Below the pieces are notes generated by a model. It was not told where the DNA came from, did not search any database, and worked only from the letters and a program-made list of their open reading frames with translations. From assembly GCF_014698065.1 (NCBI RefSeq), contig NZ_JACJSI010000021.1, positions 32,076 through 96,075 on the forward strand: DNA of 64,000 nucleotides, given 5' to 3'. Position numbers and translations under genes: made by a program. This document shows positions 1 through 8,431 of the stretch, piece by piece; position 1 is the stretch's first letter, and each line of letters opens with the position of its first letter. This DNA comes from Nostoc flagelliforme FACHB-838 (GTDB taxonomy: Bacteria > Cyanobacteriota > Cyanobacteriia > Cyanobacteriales > Nostocaceae).

Positions 1-1808
1 TGGGAGATGTCTTCCTGGCAACAGACACCCGTGTAGGTCAGCAGGTAGCGTTGAAGTTGCTCAAAGATACGCTGGTGGCATCACAAGAAATGAGAAAGCG
101 TTTTGAGCGTGAGGTGGCAGTTTGTGCTGCTTTGCAAAGTGACCACATTGTTAAGATTAATGATTGTGGTGTAACCCCGGAAGGTTTTCCATTTTACGTA
201 ATGGAATATTTGCGGGGGCAAACGCTTAGGCAATTACTGCTGCGCGAAAAGCGGCCATCGGTTGAGCGGACGGTAAAGATTATAGCGCAAGTTTGCAAGG
301 GCTTACAGCTTGCCCATCAAGGAGTTACTCTGCAACGGGATGGAGGTAAAACCACTGAGCATATTCAGGTAATTCACCGCGATCTGAAGCCAGATAATAT
401 ATTTTTAGTACCTACAGATTTGGGAGAGTGGGTCAAGGTTTTGGATTTTGGTGTTGCCAAAATTCGTAGTGAATCTTCAGAAAATTCCAATATTACAAAT
501 ATAACTAGTACATTTATCGGTACATTTCGTTACGCACCTCCTGAACAAATCCAAAGCGATAAAAATTTGGATGCCAGAGGCGATATTTACAGCTTAGGGA
601 TTATCCTTTATGAAATGCTGAGTGCCGCTGACCCCTTTGGAATCAGCATTAAAGGTAATCATATTAGTGAAGCTTCTTGGGTATTAGCTCATGCTTATGA
701 GCCACCCAAACCACTGCGATCGCAACCAGGGTGTGAGCATTTACCCGTAGAATTGGAAGCGGTGGTGATGAAATGCCTCCACAAAAACCCAGCTAACCGA
801 TTTGCAACAGTAGAAGAACTGAATCAGGCTTTGCAAGCTGCTGCTAAGTTTGCCACAGGAACTATTAATGTACCCGGACAAATTGCTGGGCAACCGCAAC
901 CTTCCTACAATCAAGGTTCAAATCACGAAACTGTTCCCAGACAATCGAACGACGACACTATTATTCGCCCTCCATCTGCATACAATCAAGGTTCAAATCA
1001 CGAAACTGTTCCCAGACAATCGAACGACGACACCATTATTCGCCCTCCATCTGCATACAATCAGGGTTCAAATCACGAAACTGTTCCCAGACCATTTAAC
1101 CCGATTGAGCAAAGCCAATCTGAGGAAACCGTTCCTCCCCTTCAGGCTGGATACAATCAAGGTTCAAATCACGAAACCGTTCCTAGACCATTTAACCCAG
1201 TTGAGCAAAATCAACAGAGTCCTGTGAATAATCAGAACGCCAACAAACCTGATGTGACGTTATTTCAACCACGATCAGCATTTAATCAAGGTGGACAACA
1301 AACACCACCAGATAAGACACTATTTCAACCGCGACCAGGATCTAATCCAGGTGGACAACAAACGCCACCAGATAAGACACTATTTCAACCGCGACCAGGA
1401 TCTAATCCAGGTGGGCAACAAACGCCACCAGATAAGACACTATTTCAACCGCGACCAGGATCTAATCCAGGTGGGCAACAAACGCCACCAGATAAGACAT
1501 TGTATCAACCGCGACCAGGATCTAATCAAAGTGGGCAACAAACACCATCAGATGCGACGTTGTATCAACCGCGACCTGCATCCAATAAAGGTAGATCACA
1601 AGCGCCAGTAGATGACACTATTTACCAACCAAGGCTAGTTGGGCAGCTAACTACAAAAATTTCTCCCAATTTTTTGCGAATCCTGGGAGTGGTCTTGGCT
1701 ATTGGGCTGACTTTAGCATTGGCAACCTATATATATACTCAATCTCAATCTCGTAAAGAGCCAAGCAACCAGCAAAGTTTACCTAATAGCGATCGCATTC
1801 AAAACTAA
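1..1808 (+). CDS. Serine/threonine protein kinase, 5'-truncated by window edge, with C-terminal repeats and TM anchor
   Basis: The reading frame is open from the first bases, so the start lies outside the window. Visible kinase motifs in order: the end of the glycine loop (GDVFLATD), the VALK lysine (AAG at 54-56), HRDLKPDN, DFG, APPEQ and DIYSLG. This is a complete Hanks-type catalytic core apart from its first residues. After the kinase domain (to about nt 860) comes a low-complexity Pro/Gln/Asn linker built from two tandem repeat families. A hydrophobic segment (FLRILGVVLAIGLTLALA, nt about 1672-1725) and a short polar tail follow, so the kinase domain is probably cytoplasmic and anchored by one helix. 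The substrate is unknown. Kinase call is firm; membrane topology is inferred. Confidence 0.93.
   Translation, partial: GDVFLATDTRVGQQVALKLLKDTLVASQEMRKRFEREVAVCAALQSDHIVKINDCGVTPEGFPFYVMEYLRGQTLRQLLLREKRPSVERTVKIIAQVCKGLQLAHQGVTLQRDGGKTTEHIQVIHRDLKPDNIFLVPTDLGEWVKVLDFGVAKIRSESSENSNITNITSTFIGTFRYAPPEQIQSDKNLDARGDIYSLGIILYEMLSAADPFGISIKGNHISEASWVLAHAYEPPKPLRSQPGCEHLPVELEAVVMKCLHKNPANRFATVEELNQALQAAAKFATGTINVPGQIAGQPQPSYNQGSNHETVPRQSNDDTIIRPPSAYNQGSNHETVPRQSNDDTIIRPPSAYNQGSNHETVPRPFNPIEQSQSEETVPPLQAGYNQGSNHETVPRPFNPVEQNQQSPVNNQNANKPDVTLFQPRSAFNQGGQQTPPDKTLFQPRPGSNPGGQQTPPDKTLFQPRPGSNPGGQQTPPDKTLFQPRPGSNPGGQQTPPDKTLYQPRPGSNQSGQQTPSDATLYQPRPASNKGRSQAPVDDTIYQPRLVGQLTTKISPNFLRILGVVLAIGLTLALATYIYTQSQSRKEPSNQQSLPNSDRIQN
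906..1620 (+). repeat. Two tandem repeat families inside the kinase gene (75 bp and 60 bp units)
   Basis: Units beginning TACAATCAAG start at 906, 981 and 1056 (exactly 75 bp apart), with a diverged copy at 1152; they encode YNQGSNHETVPR-type units. From about 1261 a second family repeats every 60 bp (GTGGACAACA or GTGGGCAACA at 1291, 1351, 1411, 1471, 1531), encoding GGQQTPPDKTLFQPRPGSNP-type units. Both periods are multiples of three, so the frame is kept. Adjacent 60 bp units are almost identical, suggesting recent slippage or conversion. Confidence 0.95.
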
Positions 1809-1840
1809 TCAACAAAGAGGCAGGAGAGCAAGGGGCAGGG

Positions 1841-2106
1841 CAATACGGTTCGGATAAGGTTTTTTGATGACACGCCCTAAGTCGCAAAGACCCAATAATA
1901 TCATGTTCGACTTAATACTTATGTCATTGCGAGCGTAGCGCGGCAATCCCAAACCTTTGCGATTGCTTCATTCCACTTCGTTGCATTCGCAATGACATAT
2001 TATAAGTGATTTGCCGAACATGATATAAATCGCTGTCTCTACAAAAGACTAATTCTTGTAAAAACGGCGATTTATCGCGTCCCTTGCCTTAATCTAACCG
2101 TATTGG
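1841..2106. mobile_element. MITE-like foldback element with inverted termini and possible 9-bp target duplication
   Basis: Left end 1841-1859 (CAATACGGTTCGGATAAGG) matches the reverse complement of 2087-2105 at 16 of 19 positions. Inside is a long imperfect inverted repeat around ATGTCATTGCGA (1921-1932) and TCGCAATGACAT (1987-1998), flanked by ATATCATGTTCG-like arms. The sequence GGGGCAGGG is found just outside both ends (1832-1840 and 2107-2115). It has no coding capacity, so it would be a non-autonomous element. This element makes up most of the gap 1809-2214; the rest is G-rich low-complexity sequence. The direct repeat is low complexity, so the target duplication is only suggestive. Confidence 0.6.
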
Positions 2107-2214
2107 GGGGCAGGGGGAACTAAAGGTACAAACCTCACCCGCAAGTGGCGTGATTTGTCCCCCTGCTCCCTTGCTCCCTGCTCCTCTGCGTCTTGATTCT
2201 GACTCCTGAATTCT

Positions 2215-3816
2215 TCAACTATATTCATCCCAAACTACGGGAAAGGAATAATCTGAAAACGCCGAGAAATCATGATTCTCACTGCGGGTTTCTTCATCTA
2301 AAACTTTGATAACTTTGTTATAAATGTCTTGTGCTTGTTGCGGGGAATCACCGATGCTGGTTAATCCCAATTTGCCAAACTGCGAAAGGCAACCCATAAG
2401 ATGAAACACTGTACCCGTTTCTGTACAACTGTCGAAGTGCAGTCTGTGGTGAGCGATGACATCCATCAAATCATTAGGCAATAATCCCTGATAGCGCTCT
2501 TTTTGCAGATTATCAGTGGCAATATAGTATTTTGGACGACCCTGTTGACTATAAAATAAACCAGTGGAAAGGTCATAGCGCCCGTTGGTTAATAATTTCA
2601 GGGTCATGAATGGATGAGTTGTACCGCCTTTACGCAGGTTAATTTCAATTGCCTGAATATCCCACTCTTCATTTCCCTTGTCAACGGCGATAAAATCTAC
2701 ACCAAATCGCTCTAAAGTGCCTTTCTCTGCTAGCTTTCTGCCAACTTGTATTCCCAATTGCTGTAATTGCAATCGATATCTTTCATCAGCCGGAAAGCGA
2801 CAACCAAGATAAATCTGGCCGTCTGGGCCTCCAAGAATTTGGTCGTGGGTTGAAAGTATTTCCACTTCACCAGTGGGTGTAATCCGTCCTTGGACGCTGG
2901 GCGATCGCTTAATTTCCCCTTCGACAAATGCTTCGGTGATTGCCCCTAATTCCGGGATTCTTCCAGAAAAATTTTCCCAAGTCTCTTGCTTTGCTTGAAA
3001 GCGCATTATTGAGAAGCGATCGCTAATTGCTGCTACCCTTTCGGCATGAGTACCTTTGCTTGGGGCTAAATTTTCAATCGGTCTCAGATCCAGCAATGCA
3101 TTCCCTTCTCCAGAAATGCCTTCGTTGAGTTTTATTACTACCCGTTGTAATGTCGGTTGTCGTTCCCACAAATCAACGGTAGCCTCTGCCAAATCTTGAT
3201 GATTCCAAATTTTTTCGCTGCCATCTGGATGCGGTACTCCACTTTCGGCAAAGATTTGCCGACTACCACTTTTTGTCCCCCAAATCTGTAAATTTGGTGC
3301 AGCAGCATACAGTGGTACACCTAATTTTAAAGACAATTCACCTTCCCAGTGCGAAGAGTTATAGCAGATCATAAATGATTTGTCTAGCCTCAAAGATTGA
3401 TGAATCCGCTCTAGCAGGCGGGGGCGTTCTAAAATCTTTTGGCTCAGAGACTTAAGGGAGGAATCGTAAGTAGAAAGTAGTAGCAAACGATTGCGAGCAT
3501 GAGAAAAAGGAATCCCTGGCAACAGTTGCAGATAATAATCAATGATACTAGGATGCAGCGGTACTGATGTTACATAAATCAGCCGAGTCCGGGGATTCCG
3601 CAACCGAATTAAGGAAAATAGTAATCTTTCTTCATAATGCTCGCAGCCTTCGATCTTTCGGAGTTCTCGTTGGTCGAGACTCAGAGAAGGAATAATTAAA
3701 ATATCTGCTTCACTATTGTCAAATAGCTCGCTCGTTTTCCAGCGATCGCGCAGGGTTAATTGTAAGTGGCGAAATTTCTCAACCTGTTCTAACTCGGAAA
3801 TATTTAGTGTTGCCAT
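2215..3816 (-). CDS. ATP-grasp domain protein, PGM1-related peptide ligase type
   Basis: This 533-residue protein has ATP-grasp features in its second half: a nucleotide-binding lysine strand (VVIKLNEGISGEGNALL, about residues 227-243), an acidic strand (EAFVEGEIKRSPSVQGRI), and a C-terminal metal-binding block (GVDFIAVD, then IQAIEINLRKGGTTHP) in which the E-x-N pair would bind Mg-ATP. The N-terminal third (LIIPSLSLDQRE) matches no domain I can name. The family (compare pheganomycin ligase PGM1) joins a carboxylate to an amine; the substrate here cannot be read. The ATG at 3816 is preceded by a GAGGG-containing purine stretch. It is monocistronic by spacing. Confidence 0.75.
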   Translation of the reverse strand: MATLNISELEQVEKFRHLQLTLRDRWKTSELFDNSEADILIIPSLSLDQRELRKIEGCEHYEERLLFSLIRLRNPRTRLIYVTSVPLHPSIIDYYLQLLPGIPFSHARNRLLLLSTYDSSLKSLSQKILERPRLLERIHQSLRLDKSFMICYNSSHWEGELSLKLGVPLYAAAPNLQIWGTKSGSRQIFAESGVPHPDGSEKIWNHQDLAEATVDLWERQPTLQRVVIKLNEGISGEGNALLDLRPIENLAPSKGTHAERVAAISDRFSIMRFQAKQETWENFSGRIPELGAITEAFVEGEIKRSPSVQGRITPTGEVEILSTHDQILGGPDGQIYLGCRFPADERYRLQLQQLGIQVGRKLAEKGTLERFGVDFIAVDKGNEEWDIQAIEINLRKGGTTHPFMTLKLLTNGRYDLSTGLFYSQQGRPKYYIATDNLQKERYQGLLPNDLMDVIAHHRLHFDSCTETGTVFHLMGCLSQFGKLGLTSIGDSPQQAQDIYNKVIKVLDEETRSENHDFSAFSDYSFPVVWDEYS

Positions 3817-3955
3817 AACCCTTGCCCTCTAATGATCTCAATGTAGCGCACCACAGAGATTTTTGGAAGATGCATAGTTGCGGTGTTAGGATTCGGGTAA
3901 TTATGCCAGATATTTAAAGAAATCGATCAGAATAAATTAAACTATAGCAAGCCGC

Positions 3956-3988
3956 AGATGCCCGACTTCTTAAAGATGTCAGATATCT
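3956..3988. repeat. Degenerate copy of the AGATTCCCGACTTCTTT palindrome
   Basis: The sequence AGATGCCCGACTTCTT followed by AAAGATGTCAGATATCT matches the perfect 34-nt palindrome at 47199-47232 except for a few substitutions and one missing central base. The right arm has decayed more than the left, so it no longer folds well. Confidence 0.65.
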
Positions 3989-4258
3989 CGTAAATCACTA
4001 TTTACTTAATATATTTTCAGTCTTAAGGTTGAGACAAACCCAGCTTACTTTACCTCTACAGGGCGATAAAGTAGAGCAATATAATAGCTAACTTGAAAGC
4101 AGTTCAAGAAGATAAATTCTCCATTAGATTTTTTGTAATTAGGTGTGAGGATAAATAATGTAAGTTGCGTACAATTGCTAGCAATAAGTAAGTTTGGCAA
4201 ACATCCAGGATATAAATGCCTAAAATTGCAAATGGCTAGTGAGAGTCAAACCAAAAAA

Positions 4259-4292
4259 TAAACCTTGGGTTGAATTTTCGATCCAAGGTTTA
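4259..4292. terminator. Orphan hairpin with T-run on the minus side
   Basis: TAAACCTTGG (4259-4268) pairs perfectly with CCAAGGTTTA (4283-4292), and two further pairs extend the stem towards the loop. Reading on the minus strand the hairpin is followed by ATTTTTT. No annotated gene ends here, since both neighbours transcribe away, so it may end an unannotated small RNA or act bidirectionally. Confidence 0.35.
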
Positions 4293-4418
4293 GTTTTGAA
4301 ATGGAGAATGGGAAAAAGCAAGGGAGAAGAGTTTTCTTCTCTGTATCCTCCACCCTACCCTCTACCTCTTTTCAATTCCTAATGCCCAATTCAATATTCA
4401 ATTACCAAACCAGAAACT

Positions 4419-5282
4419 ATGACTGAATCAAAAGAGCAAAAATTACAACCACCACAGCAACAACAACCACCAGGTGTTGAATCAGAAATGACACCAAAAC
4501 CCAAAGCAGATGATGCCCAGTATCGGGGTAGTGGTAAATTACAAGATAAAGTAGCATTGATCACGGGTGCAGATAGTGGTATTGGTCGTGCTGTAGCGAT
4601 CGCATTTGCTAAAGAAGGTGCAGATGTAGCGATTCTTTACCTAAATGAACACGATGATGCCAAAGAAACAAAACATTTGGTAGAAAAACAAGGCCGTCGC
4701 GCAGTAACCATCGCAGGTGATATTGGCGATGAAACCTTTTGTCAGCAAGCCGTACAACAAACAGTTGGTGAGTTTGGCAAACTCGATATTCTCATCAACA
4801 ATGCCGCCGAACAGCATCCAAAAGAAAGTATCGAGGAAATCACCAAAGAGCAACTAGAGCGCACTTTCCGCACTAATATCTTCTCAATGTTTTTCATGAC
4901 CAAGGCTGCACTTAAGCATTTGCAAGCAGGCAGTTCTATCGTCAATACCACATCGGTAACAGCTTATAAAGGTAATCCACAACTACTAGATTACTCGTCT
5001 ACAAAAGGTGCGATCGTCGCTTTTACTCGCTCCTTATCAAAAAATTTGGTATCAAAAGGAATTCGCGTTAATGCTGTCGCGCCAGGGCCAATTTGGACAC
5101 CTTTAATTCCCTCAACTTTTCCTGAAGAGAAAGTTGAAACTTTTGGTAAACAAGTACCAATGCAACGAGCCGGACAACCAGAAGAAGTTGCTCCTAGCTA
5201 TGTATATTTAGCCTCTGATGATGGTTCTTATGTCTCTGGACAAGTATTACATGTCAATGGTGGAGATGTTGTCAATGGGTAA
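4419..5282 (+). CDS. SDR-family oxidoreductase (general stress / glucose-dehydrogenase-like)
   Basis: This 287-residue protein is a classical short-chain dehydrogenase. It has the Rossmann motif TGADSGIGRA (about residues 49-58), NNAAEQ (NNAG-like), the catalytic serine in NTTSVTAY, a YSSTKGA block that supplies the YxxxK tyrosine and lysine, and the C-terminal VSGQVLHVNGG. An N-terminal hydrophilic Gln/Pro-rich extension of about 40 residues precedes the fold, as in the YhdF/GSP39-like stress-associated subgroup. Substrate is unknown. The start ATG at 4419 fits the alignment. The downstream repeat at 5291-5358 may serve as its 3' end. It stands alone in its orientation apart from the small gene that follows. 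Confidence 0.9.
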   Translation: MTESKEQKLQPPQQQQPPGVESEMTPKPKADDAQYRGSGKLQDKVALITGADSGIGRAVAIAFAKEGADVAILYLNEHDDAKETKHLVEKQGRRAVTIAGDIGDETFCQQAVQQTVGEFGKLDILINNAAEQHPKESIEEITKEQLERTFRTNIFSMFFMTKAALKHLQAGSSIVNTTSVTAYKGNPQLLDYSSTKGAIVAFTRSLSKNLVSKGIRVNAVAPGPIWTPLIPSTFPEEKVETFGKQVPMQRAGQPEEVAPSYVYLASDDGSYVSGQVLHVNGGDVVNG

Positions 5283-5290
5283 GTGAAAAA

Positions 5291-5358
5291 TTAGTCATTA
5301 GTTATTAGTCATTAGTCATTGGTCATTCGCTTTGGATAAAAGACTAATGACTAATGAC
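5291..5358. repeat. TTAGTCATT-type short repeat forming an inverted repeat
   Basis: Tandem ATTAGTC/ATTGGTC heptamers (5291-5327) face their reverse complement GACTAATGACTAATGAC (5342-5358). The same repeat family recurs at 5735-5793 and inside the histidine kinase gene at 18527-18600. Confidence 0.8.
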
Positions 5359-5474
5359 AAAGAAATAATTATTTCCAACTCTACCCTTTTTGTCATCCAT
5401 TGGAGGGATGAGTAAATATAAGAATATTGATAATCTATCTAGCAGCAAACATTTAAGAAATAATAACTACGTCT

Positions 5475-5732
5475 ATGGCATCTCCTACACCGCTGCATGG
5501 CACAGAACTAGTAGATTGTGCTAGAGCAAATGCCAAGCAAGGAATTGAAACTGCTGCTTATCAATGTGGCTATGGTCAAGACCTGAATAAATTTGCCAGA
5601 GAACTAAGACAAGCTTGTGAAGAAATGAATCTACAAGTGAAGGAACTCAGCGGATTGATTACTGACCAGGACATGATACTGCAATTGGGTACTGGCGAAA
5701 TTGTTGCTCCAGATACAGAATCAGAATTGTAA
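5475..5732 (+). CDS. Small conserved cyanobacterial protein of unknown function
   Basis: The gene encodes 85 residues and starts with ATG at 5475. The protein is acidic and predicted mostly helical (LNKFARELRQACEEMNLQVKELSGLITDQ), with three cysteines (in VDCARAN, YQCGYG and RQACEE). It has no signal peptide or membrane helix. Amphipathic helices suggest a coiled-coil or adaptor protein. I do not recognise a named family. A terminator-like hairpin with T-run (5735-5801) follows immediately, which supports it as a real transcript end. Confidence 0.65.
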   Translation: MASPTPLHGTELVDCARANAKQGIETAAYQCGYGQDLNKFARELRQACEEMNLQVKELSGLITDQDMILQLGTGEIVAPDTESEL

Positions 5733-5734
5733 AA

Positions 5735-5801
5735 ATTAGTCATTTGTCCTTTGTCATTTGTAGTGTGTTATTCACTAATGACCGATGACTAATGACTCTT
5801 T
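5735..5801 (+). terminator. Repeat-derived hairpin with T-run between convergent genes
   Basis: ATTAGTCATTTGT (5735-5747) is complementary at 11 of 13 positions to 5781-5793 and is followed by CTCTTTTTA. It lies between the 3' ends of the small + gene and mgtE and is built from the TTAGTCATT repeat family. Confidence 0.55.
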
Positions 5802-7202
5802 TTATAAATTTAAAATTACTCGTGCCAAATTAAAGTAAATCAAAACGCCTAGTACATCAACTGCTGTGGTAATAAATGGTGCTGACATTAATGCTGGATC
5901 TAAACGGAGATAGCGAAATAGAAACGGCAGTGCTGAACCGGAGATAGAAGCTAAAAGAGAAATAGCTACCAAACTAACGCCTACAGCGATCGCAACTTCT
6001 AATCGTCCTTGCAGAAAATAAGCCCAGATAGTAGCGATCGTACCTAACATTCCCCCTAATAATAAACCTGCGATCGCTTCCCGACCAATTACTTGCAATG
6101 CGCCAAGCGATCGGATTTCGTCAGTGTTCATCCCGCGAATCACCACTGTGGAAGATTGGGCCCCCACGTTACCACCAGTACCAGTCAGCAAAGGGATAAA
6201 CGCTGTCAATGTCACCACTTTTGCCAAAAGATCCTCTTGTGACTTAATAATCGTTCCTGTAATGGTATTGGTTACAAGTAAAACCAACAACCATACAACC
6301 CGCTTTCGCGCAATTTCCAATAAATTCATCTGAAAATAGTTGTCGCCCCCCGACTGCACACCACCACCCAAGGCATAGATATCTTCGGTGGTTTCTTGTT
6401 GCAAAATATCAATTACATCATCGACGGTGACAATACCTACTAAACGCTGTTCTCGATCTACCACAGGTACAGCCAGAAAGTCATATCTTTGGATTAATCT
6501 CGCTACTTCTTCCTGATCTGTATCAGTGTGGACGAATATCACATCACGCGTCATAATTTCGCCAATAATTTGCTCAGGCTGAGAAGTCACCAACTCCCGC
6601 AACGATACAATTCCCGTTAAGCGCCTTGCCGCATCCATAACATAAAGATAATAAATCATCTCACTGGCATTAGCTAAGTTGCGAATTCGCTCTAGAGCTT
6701 GAAATACTGTAAAGTTTTCTTTCAGCGAGATTAACTCTAATGTCATGATTCGCCCAGCCGTATCAGCTTCATAACCCAATAGTTGGGCTGTAGCTTGGCG
6801 TTCTGCTGGACTCAGTTGTTCTAGCAGACGATTGACGACTTTTGCCGGTAATTCATCAAATAACCTAGCTCGGTCATCCGGCGACATTTGATCGACAATA
6901 TCGCGGACTTCTTGACTTTTAAGTTCCTCGATTAAACGTTCTTGAACGCTGTAGTCGAGATATTCATAAACCTCAATTGCCTCATCCTTAGAAAGCAAGC
7001 GAAAAGCCAAAGCATGCATCGCTTCTGGCAAACCCTCAATTGCCTCGGCAATATCCGCAGGCTGCACAGGCACGAGAATAGCTTTTGCTCCCTGCAAGTC
7101 TCCCGTTTCCAGGAGCATTTGCAGCTGAGTCCGCACTAAATCTCGCAATTCCCTGCGTGAGACATTCTGGATGGTAGAGTTTAAATTGTTTATCTCAGTC
7201 AA
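5802..7202 (-). CDS. mgtE: Magnesium transporter MgtE
   Basis: At 466 residues this matches the usual MgtE length. Domain order: a helical N domain (residues about 20-135, with DIAEAIEGLPE and LFDELPAKVVNRLLEQLSP repeats), two CBS domains (about 140-262, with IMTRDVIFVHTDTDQEEVARL and LVGIVTVDDVIDIL), and a five-helix membrane domain (about 295-466, with PLLTGTGGNVGAQSSTVVIRG and FLFRYLRLDPALMSAPFITT). MgtE is a Mg2+-gated inner-membrane channel in which the N and CBS domains sense cytosolic Mg2+. The start appears to be TTG at 7202, with no ATG before conserved sequence. A hairpin covers the region just upstream. Confidence 0.95.
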   Translation of the reverse strand: MTEINNLNSTIQNVSRRELRDLVRTQLQMLLETGDLQGAKAILVPVQPADIAEAIEGLPEAMHALAFRLLSKDEAIEVYEYLDYSVQERLIEELKSQEVRDIVDQMSPDDRARLFDELPAKVVNRLLEQLSPAERQATAQLLGYEADTAGRIMTLELISLKENFTVFQALERIRNLANASEMIYYLYVMDAARRLTGIVSLRELVTSQPEQIIGEIMTRDVIFVHTDTDQEEVARLIQRYDFLAVPVVDREQRLVGIVTVDDVIDILQQETTEDIYALGGGVQSGGDNYFQMNLLEIARKRVVWLLVLLVTNTITGTIIKSQEDLLAKVVTLTAFIPLLTGTGGNVGAQSSTVVIRGMNTDEIRSLGALQVIGREAIAGLLLGGMLGTIATIWAYFLQGRLEVAIAVGVSLVAISLLASISGSALPFLFRYLRLDPALMSAPFITTAVDVLGVLIYFNLARVILNL

Positions 7203-7205
7203 AAT

Positions 7206-7261
7206 CCACTTTCCTTAGCCAGTTCGAACAAGGTTGCTGCCCTTAGTCTAGGGGAAAGTGG
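7206..7261 (-). promoter_or_regulatory. Stem in the mgtE 5' leader that includes the SD-like sequence
   Basis: CCACTTTCC (7206-7214) pairs with GGAAAGTGG (7253-7261). On the mgtE transcript the ribosome-proximal arm is GGAAAGTGG, the only SD-like stretch before the TTG start at 7202. The pairing could hide the ribosome binding site. It does not look like a complete M-box riboswitch, so any Mg2+ control is conjecture. Confidence 0.35.
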
Positions 7262-7713
7262 GAATGTACAACAAACATCAAACTTATAATTTTTCTGATT
7301 TTAAGTAAATTAAAAAGTTTTGTAAATAAATGCAAAGATAAGGGTTTCGTATGGTAATAATTTGTGGAGCGTCTTGTTTGCCCAGCATATCGTAGATAAA
7401 AGAATAAATATTAAACCACTATTGGGTTTGGAGTTTGATTTTCTAACTTATGGTATAAACAACCTATTCTAACTGAAAATCTTGCGTAGCAAGGATTATA
7501 TTATTCCTCTGATAAAAATTATTAAAAAGCACTAAGTCAGCACTATATCTCTGCTATTGTTTGTAACAAATATATAAATTGATAGTCAAGATGAAGCATA
7601 GATGAGTGATACTTTTTCAAATCTTTAAATATTAAAATTTTTCTTTATACAATTTTTATATAATGAATAATTATGTGGGTAAAAAACATGGCATTATTGA
7701 GTACGTTGACAAT

Positions 7714-7759
7714 TTTTATTTAAAGAAACATCAAAACTTTGATGTTTCTTTAAATAAAA
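7714..7759. repeat. 46-nt near-perfect palindrome (22-bp stem, 2-nt loop)
   Basis: The arm 7714-7735 (TTTTATTTAAAGAAAC then ATCAAA) is the exact reverse complement of 7738-7759, with only AC between them. It is far from any gene end (mgtE starts 512 bp away, the next gene 672 bp away), so it is not an obvious terminator for a known transcript. Confidence 0.85.
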
Positions 7760-8431
7760 TATATTAATGTAAATATTTCGATAAAATTTCATAAAGAAGA
7801 TAGACATAACACTATGATCTATTGTCAAATGTGTAGGTAATCAATCCAAAGAAAATACTTAAAATAAATTGTGTAACCTTATGGTTTGATCGACTTAAGT
7901 CTATATCTGTTCAGATTGGAGTTCCTTTGCCTGAACTTCATCCATCTGCATATTTAGTGAGATTAGAAGCTATCCATAGAGGTGAATTTTGATTAAATTC
8001 ATGTTAGTCAATCTCATCAAAAACTTATGAATTATTAGAAATAAAGCAAAGGTTAATAAAGGCTAATATGCCCTTAAATTAATCTATGGTATTTAATTAA
8101 ATACAAACTTTCTTATATATTTGCTTTTAAAAAAGATATACGAAAGTATGTAATTTTGCCATAAGCTTTTATTTTAATGTTGATACAGATAGGTAGCAAA
8201 GTACTAGAGCAGATGAGCAAATAAACACACATATCAATCAATAATTAGTATCAGCTATTAACTGATATAGTATCAACATAAATTAATGTATAAATAAGCA
8301 AACAATGGTTTGTTTAATACATTTGCAATATGATTGTTACGCATTTTTGGCTGGAAACATTCACCATAAAACTAATTCTAAATCATTGATTATGGCATTA
8401 GTTTTAGCACTATTGTGAGGCATATATCTCA

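Larger units (their letters stand above)
3817..4418. other. 602-bp intergenic region
   Basis: This gap lies between two divergent genes, so promoters for both should be in it, but no clear -35/-10 pair stands out. It contains a degraded palindrome (3956-3988) and a perfect hairpin (4259-4292). No coding or structural RNA gene was recognised. Confidence 0.6.
7203..8431. other. 1.23-kb AT-rich intergenic region
   Basis: This is the largest gene-free gap of the window, between the divergent mgtE and PA14 protein genes. It is strongly AT-rich with many short stop-laden frames. The only distinct structures are the mgtE leader stem and the long perfect hairpin at 7714-7759. I recognise no gene remnant. 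Confidence 0.6.

Noticed and set aside
850..1611. Two extra plus-strand frames (850-1227 and 1291-1611)
   Set aside because: They are alternate-frame readings of the in-frame repeats of the kinase gene.
7206..7261. M-box Mg2+ riboswitch before mgtE
   Set aside because: Only a single stem is visible within about 60 nt; the multi-helix M-box architecture is not present.
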